Shown here: piece by piece, positions 48,601 to 61,392 of the stretch
Layout: every line of letters begins with the position of its first letter
Numbering within the stretch: the first letter of the stretch is position 1
Assembly (NCBI GenBank): GCA_951799425.1
Contig: OX637395.1
Span: 1,074,501-1,138,500 of the forward strand
Length of the DNA stretch: 64,000 nt
Source of the DNA: Ilex aquifolium
Taxonomy: Eukaryota > Streptophyta > Magnoliopsida > Aquifoliales > Aquifoliaceae
Reading direction: 5' to 3'
Program-made: the position numbers and the translations under genes
The notes under the pieces: model-generated
What the model saw: only the letters and a program-made list of their open reading frames with translations
Told to the model about the DNA's origin: nothing
Database searches by the model: none

Positions 48601-51600
48601 GGTTGCTGAAATTGCAAAAAATGACCTCTAGAAATTCTGGACAGCAACCAATAATGATGTGTATGGTGGTAAATTGAGAAGGGGATAAAAAAGGAAGTGT
48701 GGGGTTTGATGTGAGCTAAAAAAATCAGAATAGCTTTAGGGGCTAAAAATGGAGGGCTGTTCTATGTCCGTAATAAGTACCTTGTGTGCATTATTCTAGG
48801 AGGAGGAGGAGGAGGAGAAGAAGAATGAATGCTCTCCTTATTGGATCTTACAATACCTAAAAATCTAGATTAATCTTCAAAGTTTCCTTTTCAACTCCAA
48901 TTTCAGCTAAAAAAATATCCAAAACCATTATTTATCATTCAAACATCCAAATCAATAATACAAGTACACTGCTACAATAAGGAATAGTTCTGCTGCAAAG
49001 CTGCAAAACCAAACCCCAATTAATGCCTGTTTGATCCACCCAAAACTTGCAACTCTTTTACAGAAACAAAATATGATAAAAATGACCAAATTCTTTGTTT
49101 CTCTTCCTTTTTCGTGACATAAGTGAGTCAAGGTTCATAATTATGTTAGAGAGACAGACTATCCATAGGGAATGTATATTTATATTAGTGATTGCCAGCG
49201 AACAAAAAAAACTTTCCAGAGAAAACTCTTCCACCAAAAAGAAAAGGATGACAATGAAAAAAGAAAGAAAAAGTGAATCTCACTAAATGTAGGTATGTGG
49301 CGACAAGTTAACAGCTAAGAATTTGGCCGTTCACTCTCATTTAGATAATCAGGCATGTACTAGAAGAATGTTGGGCATGTTTGAGTTCTTGTTGATTTTG
49401 GCATTACCCGTCGTATGACACCCAATGTTTGCTTAGCTGCAGTTGAAGCAGGCCCCATAGTGGGCAACTGAAGGTGAGCTGTCGAGGATTTTTTCCTGGC
49501 ACCTTCTTCACCATCTGCATGCATAAAAATTAAATTCAGAAATATAATCTCCTTATCCAATGGAGAAGATAATCCAGAAGCAGCACAATTGCAAGCAAAA
49601 TCTATGCATACCCAGCAAATTGAATGCCCCAGAAGTTTTTGAGTCTTCAGTGCTGCACAAATAAGCAAACAAAAAAATATAGATCCCTTGTAAATAACAG
49701 GGACAGTGACAGTGACAGTGACAGTGACATTCATACAGAAGCAGAAATCTAAACTTAAATTTGTCATATACTAAATTTCATGGACTAACCTCATCAACTC
49801 ACGTGGAGTACCCTTCAAAGTAGACTTGGTTTCTGATGCTAAATGCCAAGACAGAGTATTTGATGCAAGGGTACCTAAAGCCAATGCATTACATTGCAAT
49901 ACCATACTCATTAATTCCCTGTTAGAAAGAGAACTCTTACACCATGACCAATAACAGGACATAAGCATGTGTGATCAAGAAACCGACTACCTGAAGGATA
50001 CAGACGAGGTCTTGCTTTAATATGACTTTGTTTGCCATCTGTCTGTATATGTGGGCTAAAATGCACTCTCTTGTTTGCAGAATCTGCAGTCAAACCAAGT
50101 AAAGTATGGATCTCATCATACTGGTCACACTTACAGAAGAACCTAGCAGTAACTAATCTTACTTGGCAAGATGTAATGCTTGTGATGCCTTGGGATGATT
50201 GCTAGCAACTGTTGCTGCCTGAGACCTTCTTTATCCGTGTATGTTTGGCACGTTAGAAGTTGCTTAAAAATAAGTTAACAAGAAAAAAGTTCAGCTTCTC
50301 TATATAGTAAATATGCTTCATAACATCTCCAATCAGACAACTGCAGAAACCTAACCTGATTTAAACATGTAACCCTCAGCTCCACAGTCGAAACATCTGT
50401 GGTTTGTTGTTCAAGAAGGTCATTTAATTTGTAAGCAACAGTGCCAAGGTGATCAACAGCATTGACAAGGGCTCGTACTGCATAATCTTTCAGGTTGTCT
50501 AGTACCCTGTACATATTTTGAAATTAACTTACAGCAGAAGCAGAATAAGAGTGCATAAGACCCACAAATAAATGAAATTAAGTGCATCCAACTTGTTAAT
50601 GTTTGACCATACACCAGTGAAACAGAATTAACTCCAAACATAAAAAAATTGAACTAATGTTTATCTCACATACCAATACAAACAAATGGTGGAGACATTT
50701 TTCTGGGAGCTCTCAAATGATATTCTCTAACCATTTTTTCACCACACCAAATAAGAGGATCAAGGAATAGAAAGCCTATTTGAGAAAATATCTATTACGT
50801 TCTGGCAATAAACCGGCTTTTATGCTGGGTGGACCACGGGCAGGGATGGAACTGTGCCACTGCCGCATCACAGTCACACGATTCTTGATAAACTCTAAGA
50901 CCATCTATTTAATAAGATTTCCCAGCAACTACTCGAAATCATTTACATATGAAACAACCAAACAGGCCCAAATATCATTAATCTAAAACTCAGTGGCAGT
51001 AGTCATACATCTGTTTCTGTTCACTGTGAAGATAAGACTTTTCACAATATTCAGCAGCAGAATATAGTTGAGGCCTTAAGTTCTTGAGTTCCTGAAATAT
51101 TCATGACATCATCATCAAATTGGATAAAATAGTGATCAGAAAGAAAGAATCTGGAAACATGTCCTACCAAACTACAAAATGCACAAGCACAAAAACATTT
51201 ATCCACTATGATAGCAACTTGCAAGTTGCAACACTTTCTGTAATACATGATGAAGTCAAATGGTTTGAGCCATTCCCATTGGGGTTAAGTACTGGATTCC
51301 ACAAACTAAAAAATGAATAGAACAAAATGAATCCATGGGCATGAACCTGGGTTAAGTAATATGGCAGAGAATTGTTCAACATACAAAAAGAATTCGATAC
51401 AGGAAAAAATAATTTATATGCATATAAAAAAAATGCTCTATGACATTAATAGGGATGTGCATCCCACCCGCAAGGGTAGTTAAGTAGGCTTTTGGCTTAG
51501 ATGATGGCTCGAGGACGGACATATCGAGTTCAATTGTCTCAAACTTATACAACACAAGGTCTGAGGGTGATTGTGTACATATGGGTGGGACACCTTGGCA

Positions 51601-52488
51601 TAACCACCCAAAATAGAAAGAAGGCGACGAAGAAGAAATTGGAGACCTACAAGCTTAAAAAATTCTGGCATCCTTTGTCAAAGGATTTTGAATCTCTGGA
51701 AAAAGAAACGAGTAAAATTTAGCAAAGTTGATCTAATTTTGACATTTATGGAAAGGCAACATATTAGAACCAAAATCATCAATAACAGCAGCATGTAGAT
51801 TATTCTAGAAATAATAGCCAACTGCCAAACAGACTTGAATATTAGCTTTTATCCTTATATATGTTAAGTCATGTTTTGTTAATTATGGAGAAGAAAAGAA
51901 ACAGACGTGTGACATTCAAATTTTAGAAGATGATTTTTAACAACATAACCTACCAACTTTAAGGAGGTCAACCTAACACTCAGAAAGTGAGTGTGTTCAA
52001 TAAATCCAAATCATAGTGGTAACTGTGACCATGAATAACATCTCAACATTAGATTCAATACATTTATGAGTACAACAGCCAAGATTCATTCACAGAAACA
52101 GAGAAACTTCAAGAAATTCTCATAAATGAACTCACATAGGAAACTAAAATAACCCCTAAACAACAAAGAAGCCAGTTCCAAAAACATAAAAGGCTCGAAA
52201 TCTACATAACCATACTCAAAGCTTAAGCTCACAAAATATATGATCTCAATCTAATTTCTTCCCATCATTTGTCAGCGACACAATGGAAGTTAAATCAAAC
52301 AGTCCACATCATAATATCCTCATAGCTATATATGCATAAAGATGGAAAAACTAGATCTAGTGTCCAATTTGTGAAAGAGACCAAATGAATTGAACCTGTA
52401 GGGCTTTGACGAAGTTCTTGCTTCGCTCCATCGACACCTCGTCGAACGTCATTGCCAGATTCTTCGGCCGTGGCTGCTCCAATTCCAT
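45662..52488 (-). CDS. ABIL1: ABI-interactor-like WAVE/SCAR complex subunit
   Basis: Nine exons, 52488-52396, 51091-51009, 50506-50356, 50262-50163, 50083-49991, 49874-49790, 49652-49612, 49514-49408 and 45820-45662, join in phase to give 303 residues (Arabidopsis ABIL1 is about 300). The start MELEQPRPKNLAMTFDEVSM matches the family N-terminus. The Abi helical region follows: ELKNLRPQLYSAAEYCEKSY, DNLKDYAVRALVNAVDHLGT, KEGLRQQQLL. Then come NKRVHFSP, LSWHLASETKSTLKGT, TSGAFNLLG and the conserved tail RREIVRAPVRSKSVLSAFFV. ABIL proteins belong to the WAVE/SCAR complex that activates ARP2/3 actin nucleation. For exon 6 the donor ATGAG/GTTAGT keeps frame, while the alternative CCAC/GTGAGT would not. 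The last intron is about 3.6 kb and repeat-bearing. Intron 6 has a GACAGT hexamer run near 49700. Confidence 0.93.
47920..48034. repeat. 41-bp tandem repeat in ABIL1 intron 8
   Basis: TGATCAAG(C/T)CTTGGTAT(A/T) followed by ATTCTCAGTCTTCA starts at 47920, 47961 and 48002, about 2.8 copies. The units are contiguous and few, with no spacers. Confidence 0.9.
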
Positions 52489-55400
52489 CACAAACTCTCT
52501 CTCTCTCACACACACACACACTCTCAGAGCTTTCTTATGAAAATTCGGAGATTTCAAATACAGATTCACAGAAATTTGTTGAAACCCTAAGCAAATTATA
52601 GTTATTATGACTCTGTAAATGCGATTGAATATTTATACTGTAATGTACTAAAGGTTAGGTTGGATTTGGAGTTAAGAAAGCTTGGTGGGCGAGCTAAGCA
52701 GATGAGAAATGAAGAGAGAGAAAGTAATTGAAGAGTGTGTGTAGTCGAAGTAATCCCGGGAAGTGCGTTCTTTGAGTTAATGGCAAGTGAAAATGACTTG
52801 TTCGTATTTATTGCGAGGGATAAAGGTCGTTGAACTGAGCAGACTTCGCATTGACGCTGGCCCGGTGGACCACAAATAAACTAACTCTGTTTCTTTTTTT
52901 TGTCATTCACTATTACGGAGAATGTTGGGGGCGGTGGAATGCCCATTTTAGCCCTCTCAACAGATCAAATTTAAATTGGATCTATACCTATTCGAATCCA
53001 AATTCAATTAAAAAAATTATTATCCAAGTTGATCCATTTACTCAATATGCTGGATCGGGCAGGTTTTTCGGAGTCCACATTCTGTTGGTTGAGTTAAATC
53101 TTTATTGGGTTATCTACAGAATCGATCCTTATAAACCTAATTTTTTTTTATTTTTCTTTCAAATTAATCATGCTATTTACTTCTTGTGAATTCTGGCAAG
53201 CTAATGGATCGAGTGCATAGGCTTACCCACGCCCTAAACAATGAACCAACCCATAAGGTCGTGCTGACAATAATGTAGTCGTAACTAACGGGTACATGGG
53301 CTATGCTCGGACAGCCATGTATCGGGCCAGCCCATGGGCATAGTCTTTTTCGGCCCGTATTGACATATTATTTAACTGTCTTCTCAAAACAGAAAACAGG
53401 TCCTATTGTTTGTGTACATGCATCTCAATTCTTCCAATTCCCCATAATAATATGATGATTTTGTTCATTAACTTATTTTCATTCTTTTTAACAGAGAAAT
53501 TTGATGATTTTGTTCCCCATAATTTGTATTGCAATGAGTGCAACACAAACCCTTTCTGATGATTTGATAGCCTTGTAATCAGTTACAGGACAGTGGTGAT
53601 AACTATAATGATTAAGCCATAAAATTTCTAGTGTTATTGATACCATGAGCCTTGTATGAGTATCGACTTTCAATTAAGTGGTAATAGAAACAAGTTATAA
53701 TCTCAGACGTTTTAAGTTTAAATTTTGACAATTTCATGATGTCAAGTCATGAAAGAATTATCTCTTATGAATACTCTAGTTTCAACATGTATGACGTACC
53801 ATTAACCGGATCGAGGAACAAGATTAATCAAGATATGTGTAAATTGACATAAATACCCCTGACCATTGAACCAAAAAAAAAATATCGAGTTTCAAACATT
53901 AGTTGGGGGTGAATAAATTCCATAAATAGGTCTGCCTTTTGTTTCTGTGTACCATCTTATATACATGTACTGCCTCAAATATACTCTGCACAAATAATAT
54001 ATGCAATTCCCAGAACTGTAAACTTTAAAATCAAGCACAGGATTTGCATTTGAGAATACTATTATAACAGTAATTTTTAAAATTGATGCAAGCCTAAGCT
54101 TAGAAATGTTCCAGACACCACGAGCCAACGCCCAAAGACAGATTAACTGTCTATGCACAACATTCTGTGAATAGCAATTCTATTTATTCCAAAACACCAA
54201 GTGAGAAAGAATCAAAAGAACCAATAATCAAGTTGATTCATGTAAAGTACAACTCCAACCAGCCAGATCCTGCAGCCATTCTGACCGGGTACAGTTTCCT
54301 TTTGATTTCTCCCTTGCAGCTGTGTGCAAGTATGTCCACAACCCCTACACACACCTAAGAGCACCCCTTCCTGCATATCCATACAAGACCCGAGTAGGTG
54401 GGTTGAGGTCCTACGAGGTACCCACTACTCGGAGTACCCTCCCAAATGGAAAAAGATGTGTCTGTCAAGTTCGGTTCTTATAGTTGGGTTGAGCAGGTTC
54501 AACCAGAAATGCTATGCTTACACACAAGACTACCCCTCTTCCCAAAAGCTTCGCGGGGACTACTTCACGACGATGGACAACCGTCCGTAGAGGATTTACT
54601 GCACAAGGCCCCTGGCATGCGTAGTTAGGTTCCAAACTTAGTTGCCTGTCTCCATCCTCATCTGCTAGGTGATATATTGATCCCAAACAAACAATTAAAT
54701 TTTCTGCACTAAAACATACCTACTCCAAATTGAGAAACATCAAGTGCAACATTCTTTCCAAGGCTCAGTATCTGTCAACAAAGGCACCTAATATTCAGGT
54801 TCATATGCCCCCAGACATTCTTAACTGCTTCACTAACCTATAGCTTGTCTTTTTGCCTCTATATCCCAGCCCACTGTTAATTTTCGGCTTCAACTCAAGT
54901 TCAAAAATGATGCAAAATTTAACAAAAACCACATAAGATCATCCCAAGTTAAAGGACAGACACGATATCATATAAAACCAGTTTTTTCTCATCCTCGTCC
55001 TCTATTTTTGATTTCATTTTCCTTTTCCTCGTTGAACTACAGCCCATAATGTCAAGGAAGTTAAATGAATATCTTAGAAGTAAGAAGATTATGCATTTTT
55101 CCTTAATATAGTTGTATTCATATCTTAGCTATCTGCAAACATAACATTATCTTGCCGGCAACTATTCTCATCGGTAGCAGCCTGAGACAAAACCTTTCTG
55201 AATAAGGCAAGAATATGCTTTTCATAGTACAAGAAAATGAAAACAGCCCAGAGCAGCATCTTAGGGTAATGTAATAATGTTAAATCTGTTTGTTCAACTC
55301 CGCCTACGGTAGACCATGCCTTACTTATATTTAAAACAAATGAGGCAAGACAACATGACAGTTCAGCCAAGCATCAACTAGCATAAGCACAAAATAGTAG

Positions 55401-55593
55401 CTATTAATTTCAGGTATAAACAAACAATAAATCTTATTGTTGAATCACCATTGCTCTATAACAGACAGGCATCATGAAAACAACACAAATTATTGAAAAT
55501 CTATAACGGTAAGAGACAAATCCAACTATGCCTAACTAGATTAGTAATGGCACTTCGCCAAGCAAATCCTCTTGGTTTTATCTCACTAATGTT
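52489..55593. other. Region without a recognised gene
   Basis: 52489-52800 is the ABIL1 leader and promoter, with CA/CT repeats. 54340-54650 is GC-richer, with frames on both strands (54324-54590 +, 54465-54686 -) but no domain. 55125-55370 has a minus-strand frame ending NVMFADS preceded by an acceptor-like AG, with no partner exon. The remainder is AT-rich. Confidence 0.45.
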
Positions 55594-56109
55594 GGGTTCT
55601 GATTCTGGGGGAATCATTATCTACAATGGAAGAGAATGGAAACGAGGGCACCCTAGCCAAGAAATTTTGTGAAATTAGGATTTCTTCGAACATTTGGCAA
55701 TGGTCACACTCCCATGGTCAACCTAAATGTGATCCATACACTGATGGCTGCACTGGTTTAAGCTTGGATACATAATTGTGTCAAGGAAACGGAATCAAAG
55801 TGATGCTTTCTATGGGAGGAGGGGCTGGAAGCTATTCCCTTTATGTTTGGGTTCAATTTAAAATAACCTTGTCAGTACTCCATTGGAGTTGTTGTGAACC
55901 TTGATGCTGCATAGAAGCAACACATATCACCTATTCCTGCTACAAAATTTTTACAAGGATTATCTGCTATGAAAATTTCACAAGGACATTCCCTTCTCAA
56001 AAGTGCTTCCGACCATTAAGGATTCTGTCAAGTATGGAGATGTGATGCTATGGTCAAGTACCATGATGACCAAACTGGTTATAGTTCATCCATCGAAAGC
56101 CACACCTAA
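55594..56109 (+). pseudogene. Class III chitinase pseudogene with central deletion
   Basis: Begins at a SDSGGIIIY-like start (the family has [10 protein letters not shown]) and continues in broken frames with recognisable TFGNGHTPMVNL, CDPYTDGCTGLSLDT and stop TAA, then GIKVMLSMGGGAGSYSL. It jumps directly to VWVQF-like sequence and the C-terminal half (SAMKISQGHSLL, YGDVMLW, TGYSSSIES), ending at TAA 56107-56109. The block with the catalytic DGxDxDxE is missing. At least one frameshift and several stops are present. It lies tail-to-tail with the desaturase gene. Confidence 0.85.
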
Positions 56110-56533
56110 AATATACATATGCAAGGCAGATAGTGACTGGTGGTATTGGTTATTACTCCTTTAATCTGGTTATATTATCAACTCATCACTGTAACCTGGA
56201 ATTCTGCTATATGGAACCATATATCACCAATTCAAGAACAAGAGCCAAATGTATATAAAAACCACTAATATTTTTATTGAAGTCTAATAAGATAAATTAT
56301 ATTGAACCAAAGTAATTCTACTCATACAATAAAGCTGATCGAAGCAGCATATGCCAAGCATAATATTAAATTTGCAAAACAGAATATCAAATTGCAAAAA
56401 CAAACCCGCAGGGGGGAAAACAGTCTCTTCTTTGTGCTCAGACCAAAGATAACAAATTAAAGAACCGTTATGAACTGTAAGAATTGAACCATTGTGATGA
56501 TAAAATTCTTTATGAGCCTCATGGAAAAAAACC

Positions 56534-57877
56534 TCAGCCATGAGTGTTGACCGCTTCCCAAAGCAAGTTTTTCAGAACAGGGTTGGTGAGGTCCCGAGCC
56601 TGCAAGGCCGCGGCCCTGAGAGTCTTGATTGTCTGCACATTGGCCTCATAGAAGGAAAGACTCCTATACGGCAAATCATGCTTCTTGCATAGTTCCCTCA
56701 CAAAAGGAGAAACGTTTCTCAATTGGCACCGAGGCATCCGAGGGAACAAATGGTGCTCAAGCTGGAATTGCAACCCACCATAGAACCAATCCATCCAAGA
56801 GACGCATGAAATGTCAATCGTGCCACCCGCTTGTTTCTCGAACCAATCATTCCCCTTGGGGGGTCCAACATAAACATTGGCCGCGAAATGGTTCAAACAG
56901 AATTGAACATGTTGGATTGATGTAACACAAAAGCTTGCTAGCACAAACAACACCCTCTCTGTCCAATTGGGTAAGAATGAAACAAGAAGAGGAAACCAAG
57001 TCCAGAAAACAAGGATCCCAACAATGTTCAAAGCTCTATCGGGTACCTTTCTCTTGGAGAACAACAACAGGAAAGTCTGCAAATAAAGATTAAATCTCGC
57101 AACAACCATCACAGGATAAAAGGTTAGATGTTGATAACTCACAAAGAACCTAGACAATGGATCAAATGTCAACTCTCTTCCATAGAAAACGGATGTCAAT
57201 GAATGAAAGAGACGCGTAGAGACCGCAAAAACAGGCAAGTGTTGAAGGTCCGGATCATAATCAAGGCTATTGCAGGCAATGTGGTGGGCATTATGAGTCC
57301 ACTTCCACCAAGCAATGCTGATCCCAGTAAGGCAATTCCCAATAAGAATCTGGGCAACTCTGTTACATCCTCGAGTCATCATCGCTTGGTAATGCCCAGA
57401 ATCATGACCAAGATAAGCCACTTGAATCCAGGAAAACCCCAACAACCCACCACACAACATATGAATCCAGAAATTATCAGAATACAACACCCCATAAACA
57501 CATGTGAAGAGCATCAAAGCAACAAAACAAAGCGAATAGATCACACCATGTCCTTTCTTTTCGAAAAGCCCTGCTTTTGCAAACTCAGAAGCAAGTTTTC
57601 TATAATCCTTGGACACCTCCGAGATCTGAAAATCTTTCACATGATACCCAGTAAATAATTTATCAAGATATTGCCAAGCACTACCTGGATGGAAAGCAAT
57701 GAACGCATCAGTGACGTCCTGCCCAGCCAGATTCAGGAGTGGGATATCCCCACCCGGGTGTTCCTTAGACCAATTTGTGACATTGTAAACCTTGCCCTGG
57801 ATAGCAATCCACAGATCATCAGGCTTGTTGTGCTTCTTTAGCTCTTCAGTTGTAATGAACTTCTTTTCAACCGCCAT
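56534..57877 (-). CDS. SLD: Sphingolipid long-chain base delta-8 desaturase
   Basis: An intronless 447-residue ORF starting MAVEKKFITTEELKKHNKPD. An N-terminal cytochrome b5 domain has the heme motif HPGG at 40-43 and a second heme histidine at H63 (AFHPGS). A membrane desaturase domain follows, with histidine boxes HDSGH (158-162), HNAHH (195-199) and QLEHH (372-376). The third box starts with Q, as in front-end desaturases. Hydrophobic pairs lie near 112-155 and 255-330. The order b5-desaturase and the length match plant SLD proteins, which introduce the delta-8 double bond into the long-chain base of glucosylceramides and GIPCs in the ER. Absence of introns is also usual for SLD genes. Confusable only with b5-fused delta-6 fatty acid desaturases; without alignment the sphingolipid substrate is inferred from family resemblance and synteny. 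Confidence 0.92.
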   Translation of the reverse strand: MAVEKKFITTEELKKHNKPDDLWIAIQGKVYNVTNWSKEHPGGDIPLLNLAGQDVTDAFIAFHPGSAWQYLDKLFTGYHVKDFQISEVSKDYRKLASEFAKAGLFEKKGHGVIYSLCFVALMLFTCVYGVLYSDNFWIHMLCGGLLGFSWIQVAYLGHDSGHYQAMMTRGCNRVAQILIGNCLTGISIAWWKWTHNAHHIACNSLDYDPDLQHLPVFAVSTRLFHSLTSVFYGRELTFDPLSRFFVSYQHLTFYPVMVVARFNLYLQTFLLLFSKRKVPDRALNIVGILVFWTWFPLLVSFLPNWTERVLFVLASFCVTSIQHVQFCLNHFAANVYVGPPKGNDWFEKQAGGTIDISCVSWMDWFYGGLQFQLEHHLFPRMPRCQLRNVSPFVRELCKKHDLPYRSLSFYEANVQTIKTLRAAALQARDLTNPVLKNLLWEAVNTHG

Positions 57878-57958
57878 TGAATTAAACAGATCTCAGAGAG
57901 AGAGAAAGAGGTGAATATCCAGAAGATTTTGGATTCAAACAAACACCAACCTCTTGAA

Positions 57959-57966
57959 CTATATAA
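57959..57966 (-). promoter_or_regulatory. TATA box of SLD gene
   Basis: TTATATAG on the minus strand, about 85 bp before the ATG at 57877. It leaves a short leader with a CT run (57895-57910). Confidence 0.65.
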
Positions 57967-59904
57967 GGAAGAGATATTTTGTATGTAGGTTGGCTTTGAA
58001 AATCAAAAACAACCCTTGATAAGGGATGTTTTGATAGGATTTGATTTGATAATGATTTCTCTCTCTACCTCTCCGCTGGTTTTTGATTTATGCTCTACTC
58101 TATGTTTCGTCTCCTTGTTCCTGTCATATATTGAGAGGCAGAGCGACTTATTCGCAGCGAGTCCGTTCAATAGTGGTAGTCCACGAAAGTCTGGACACGT
58201 TGGGGGAGTGACTAATCTCACCTGCGGTTGACCCACGAGAGTCTCAAGGGTCTGCAATCGAAAGGGTCCTTCTTCTTATCGACACTTGGGTTATCGTAGG
58301 AGAAGCAGAGGATCGCCGGCTATATGATATTTATGGCGGAGATAAGTCATGTTTGGGTCGCAAGTGGATTTATAGCTTTGCATGTTAATTGGCTTGTTAA
58401 ATATGTCATTGTTTACAATTTGCTACTAGATATTTTTTGGGTGGGCTGTCCACGGAGACTTTGTGCTATCTCATGTTATTATCACATCTAACGTGATTGG
58501 AGCATGTGGCCCCATGTGAGTCTACTTGTGGTATCATACTTTTTGATTTATAGAATTTTAAAATTCACATTATTCTTACACATTTTTAAAATAATACTAA
58601 TAACCCTTGTCGAATTTCTTAATACGCACAATTCTTGCGAAGTGGGCCACTAATCGTTAATGCAATTACCTTTGAGTTAGTCATTGATGTTGAGAAAAAG
58701 TGAAATAAAATTTAATTTTACTATCATGTAAAGGTTGAGAAATGTATTTTTGATGATTCTGGTGATAGTACAGAGTTGTTGAAGGTCGATGTCCATGCTT
58801 GAAGCCTACAACTAAAGCAACTAGCAAATTTTGGATTGCTAATATTGTGAGTTAATCAATTTGAGAACTTTGTTAAAGTCTAGAACAAAGAGTAATATTA
58901 TACAATTCAAAGGAAAATGTTATATATCTTAAAAAGTGTAACTCAAATGCATATCATTATTTAAATCATTTGGAATTATGAAAATTATAAGTAATATCAA
59001 TATAATTTGTTTCTATATGTTTATTTATTTAGTTGGAAAAGCAATGACTTGAAGATGAACTTCAAATTCTCTTCTAAGTTATATAGCGTGGTCTTCGTCT
59101 TCAGCTCTCTATTTTTTTAAGCCATGATTTTGGGTCACATTTGATAATATTTCTTAATTTTTAAATATTTATTATTGAATTAAACGGTCGTTTGTAAACA
59201 TGTTTAAACGCATAAGTCAAAACCTTCAAAATCTTCTCGACGCTTTGACTTAATCTTAGACCGACGGTTTCTAACAAACCCTTTTCATAGGTAGTTTCAT
59301 TCATTAATTCATACCAACTTGCCAAATAACGCGTTAATAAATATCTCAAATGCTGCTTTAAGTACAAAGAATATCCAACGCGCTCGCTACAATTTCTTTC
59401 TCTCTCTTGGACGTATTATCTGAGGGAGGGTAAAAGATGTGGCCCCCACTTTCCGAAAGCAAATAAAAAAAAAAGGTGAAAATAAAAGAACGCGTGGGTG
59501 AGACAAGAGCGTGACGGGACCGTACCATTTTCTGTAGCAAAAATGATTTGGCCACTCTGGATTTCAATTTCGATTCAACAACCGACAACCACTAGATGAC
59601 TGTGTGTCACCCATTGAGATAGGGAGGAGCCTAACCAGCTGTGTTTCGCGTTAAAACAGGGATTTGATTTAGTCGCTTTTAGAAATAAAAATATTTCATA
59701 TTTTAGGTAAAAATAAGATGAAAATAAAATAAAATTTATATACAAAAGTCCGATCATCGATTGAAATAAACTCAAAACATACCAAAATACGTTAAAATAT
59801 AAGAATTTCGACATTTTGATTTGTTTGGATTTTCATAAGAAATGCAAATATTTTGGCCGCTTCAATTAAAATTCATTACAACATCTCACATAGAAATTCG
59901 GACA
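57967..59904. other. Intergenic, no gene recognised
   Basis: Distal SLD promoter, then AT-rich sequence. Short frames at 59161-59814 show no domain. No transposon termini recognised. Confidence 0.5.
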
Positions 59905-60195
59905 AATTATATTTTGCACCTTAAAAATTTTAAAATTTTTATTTTACACCCTTAAAAATTAATTTTTTTTTATATTACACACTCAATATATCAAAAGTGT
60001 TACAATGTGATTTTTTTTGTTAGTTTTTCGCTAATTTTTTTATCAGTGTCAATGGATTGACTTTTAACAGAAAAAATGACGAAAGTTAACAGAAGGGTCA
60101 CATTATAATAATTTTGATGTATTTAGAGTATAATGTGAAAATTTTAATTTTTTTTTTAGGGTATACAGTGATAAAGGTGCAAAATACAAGCCCTA
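59905..60195. mobile_element. Foldback MITE
   Basis: TATTTTGCACCTTAAAAATT near the left end is mirrored by GATAAAGGTGCAAAATACAA on the right. TTACAATGTGATTTTTTTTG mirrors GTCACATTATAATAATTTTG. Exact ends and target duplication are unclear. Confidence 0.65.
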
Positions 60196-60618
60196 AAAAT
60201 TCAAAGGAATTTTACAACCTGATAGGAAAAAAACTCAAATGGATGGGAATACATTGTGACATGTCATGTCACATAAAAAATCAAAGGAATTTGAGAACGA
60301 CGTCACTTTATAAGATGGATACTTAAATTCTCCAAGTAGTCCAAAATATTGGAAATCACAATCCTCGCCACTTTTGAAAATAACATTGTTACATAGTACA
60401 TCAATCATTATCAAGGGACAAGTGCTTTGATAATATTGTAAGTTTTTTGAATGTTTCTTCTATGTGGTTTAGCTACAGAGGATTTTTGAAACAATTGACA
60501 TTGTCAACTAATGCAGCTACCGACATCAAATGAAAAAAAAAAAATTAAAGATGTATTTTTCAAAAATTAAATTGTTACTAATTGATCGATGGCGATGATT
60601 ACCGTTTAATTTTCAGAA

Positions 60619-60799
60619 GAGCAATGCTATTAGGACCTAAAAATCTGACATAAAAATCTGACCTAATTCACTGTGACCTTTGAATTCACTGTAGACCCCA
60701 TCAAACATTGGAACTTGGTGTTGATCCAATGATCCCTATGAAGCCACATCATTATGTCAGATTTTTATGTCAAATTTTTAGATCCAAATAGCATTTTCC
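60619..60799. mobile_element. 181-bp MITE with perfect 9-bp target duplication
   Basis: Ends GAGCAATGCTATTAGGACC and GATCCAAATAGCATTTTCC are inverted repeats. TTTTCAGAA flanks both sides (60610-60618, 60800-60808). The interior contains TTGGATCAACACC-type sequence (complement) and GTAGACCCCATCAAACATTG, shared with the copy at 62213. Confidence 0.9.
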
Positions 60800-60858
60800 T
60801 TTTCAGAATAGTTGTTTTTTTTAAAAGAAATTCTTGATCAGTTTCTAACGTATAAAAA

Positions 60859-61392
60859 TCTATATAATAAAGTAGCTTATAATTCAAATCTCAAAAGATA
60901 AACAAAATGACTTTTGCTATTCGCGGTTGAGATCGTTTTAAATTTTACTTTAAAGTTAATTTAACGGCTAATATTAACACCCTAAATTTAATAGGAAAAA
61001 TAGTGCCCTAAGGGTGTGTTTGGAGTGATTTTTTAAAAGTACTTCTAAAAATTATTTCTCAATTCTCATAAATACTTTAAAAAAAAATAATAGTATTTGA
61101 AACCGCCCCACCACTATCTCTACCCCCACCACCACCATCGTCTCCACCGCCACCGCCACGGCCGTCGTAGTCGTCACTACCACCGTCGCCACCACGGCCA
61201 CCACCACCACCGTCGTCGCCGCCACCACCACCACCACTGCCGCCCACCATCTCTCACCCCCACTACAAATCGATGCTTAAATTATTTTATCTCTTCTCTA
61301 TATTTGTGATTTAATTTTGGATATGAATACAAATATATTTATTGTTTACCATTTTTTATTACACTGTACCTTCAGGCACAGACAATAACTAG
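60859..61392 (+). mobile_element. Non-autonomous Helitron-like element, solo copy
   Basis: Starts TCTATATAATAAAGTAG after an A. Ends TGTACCTTCAGGCACA (hairpin with one mismatch), GACAATAA, CTAG, followed by T, so inserted between A and T as Helitrons do. The left 230 bp and right 130 bp match the array at 37.6-39.5 kb. The interior has its own shorter CCA/CCG tract (61100-61250). No coding capacity. Confidence 0.82.

Noticed and set aside
54324-54686. Overlapping frames on both strands in a GC-richer patch
   Set aside because: No domain, no splice partners, and opposite-strand frames of equal quality; could be a noncoding transcript but nothing shows it.
55125-55370. Minus-strand frame ending NVMFADS with an acceptor-like start
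   Set aside because: No upstream exon fits, since the expected region is occupied by the plus-strand chitinase pseudogene. The C-terminus matches no family I recognise.
57203-57658. 151-residue plus-strand frame within the desaturase locus
   Set aside because: It is antisense to the conserved desaturase coding sequence and has no domain; a shadow frame.
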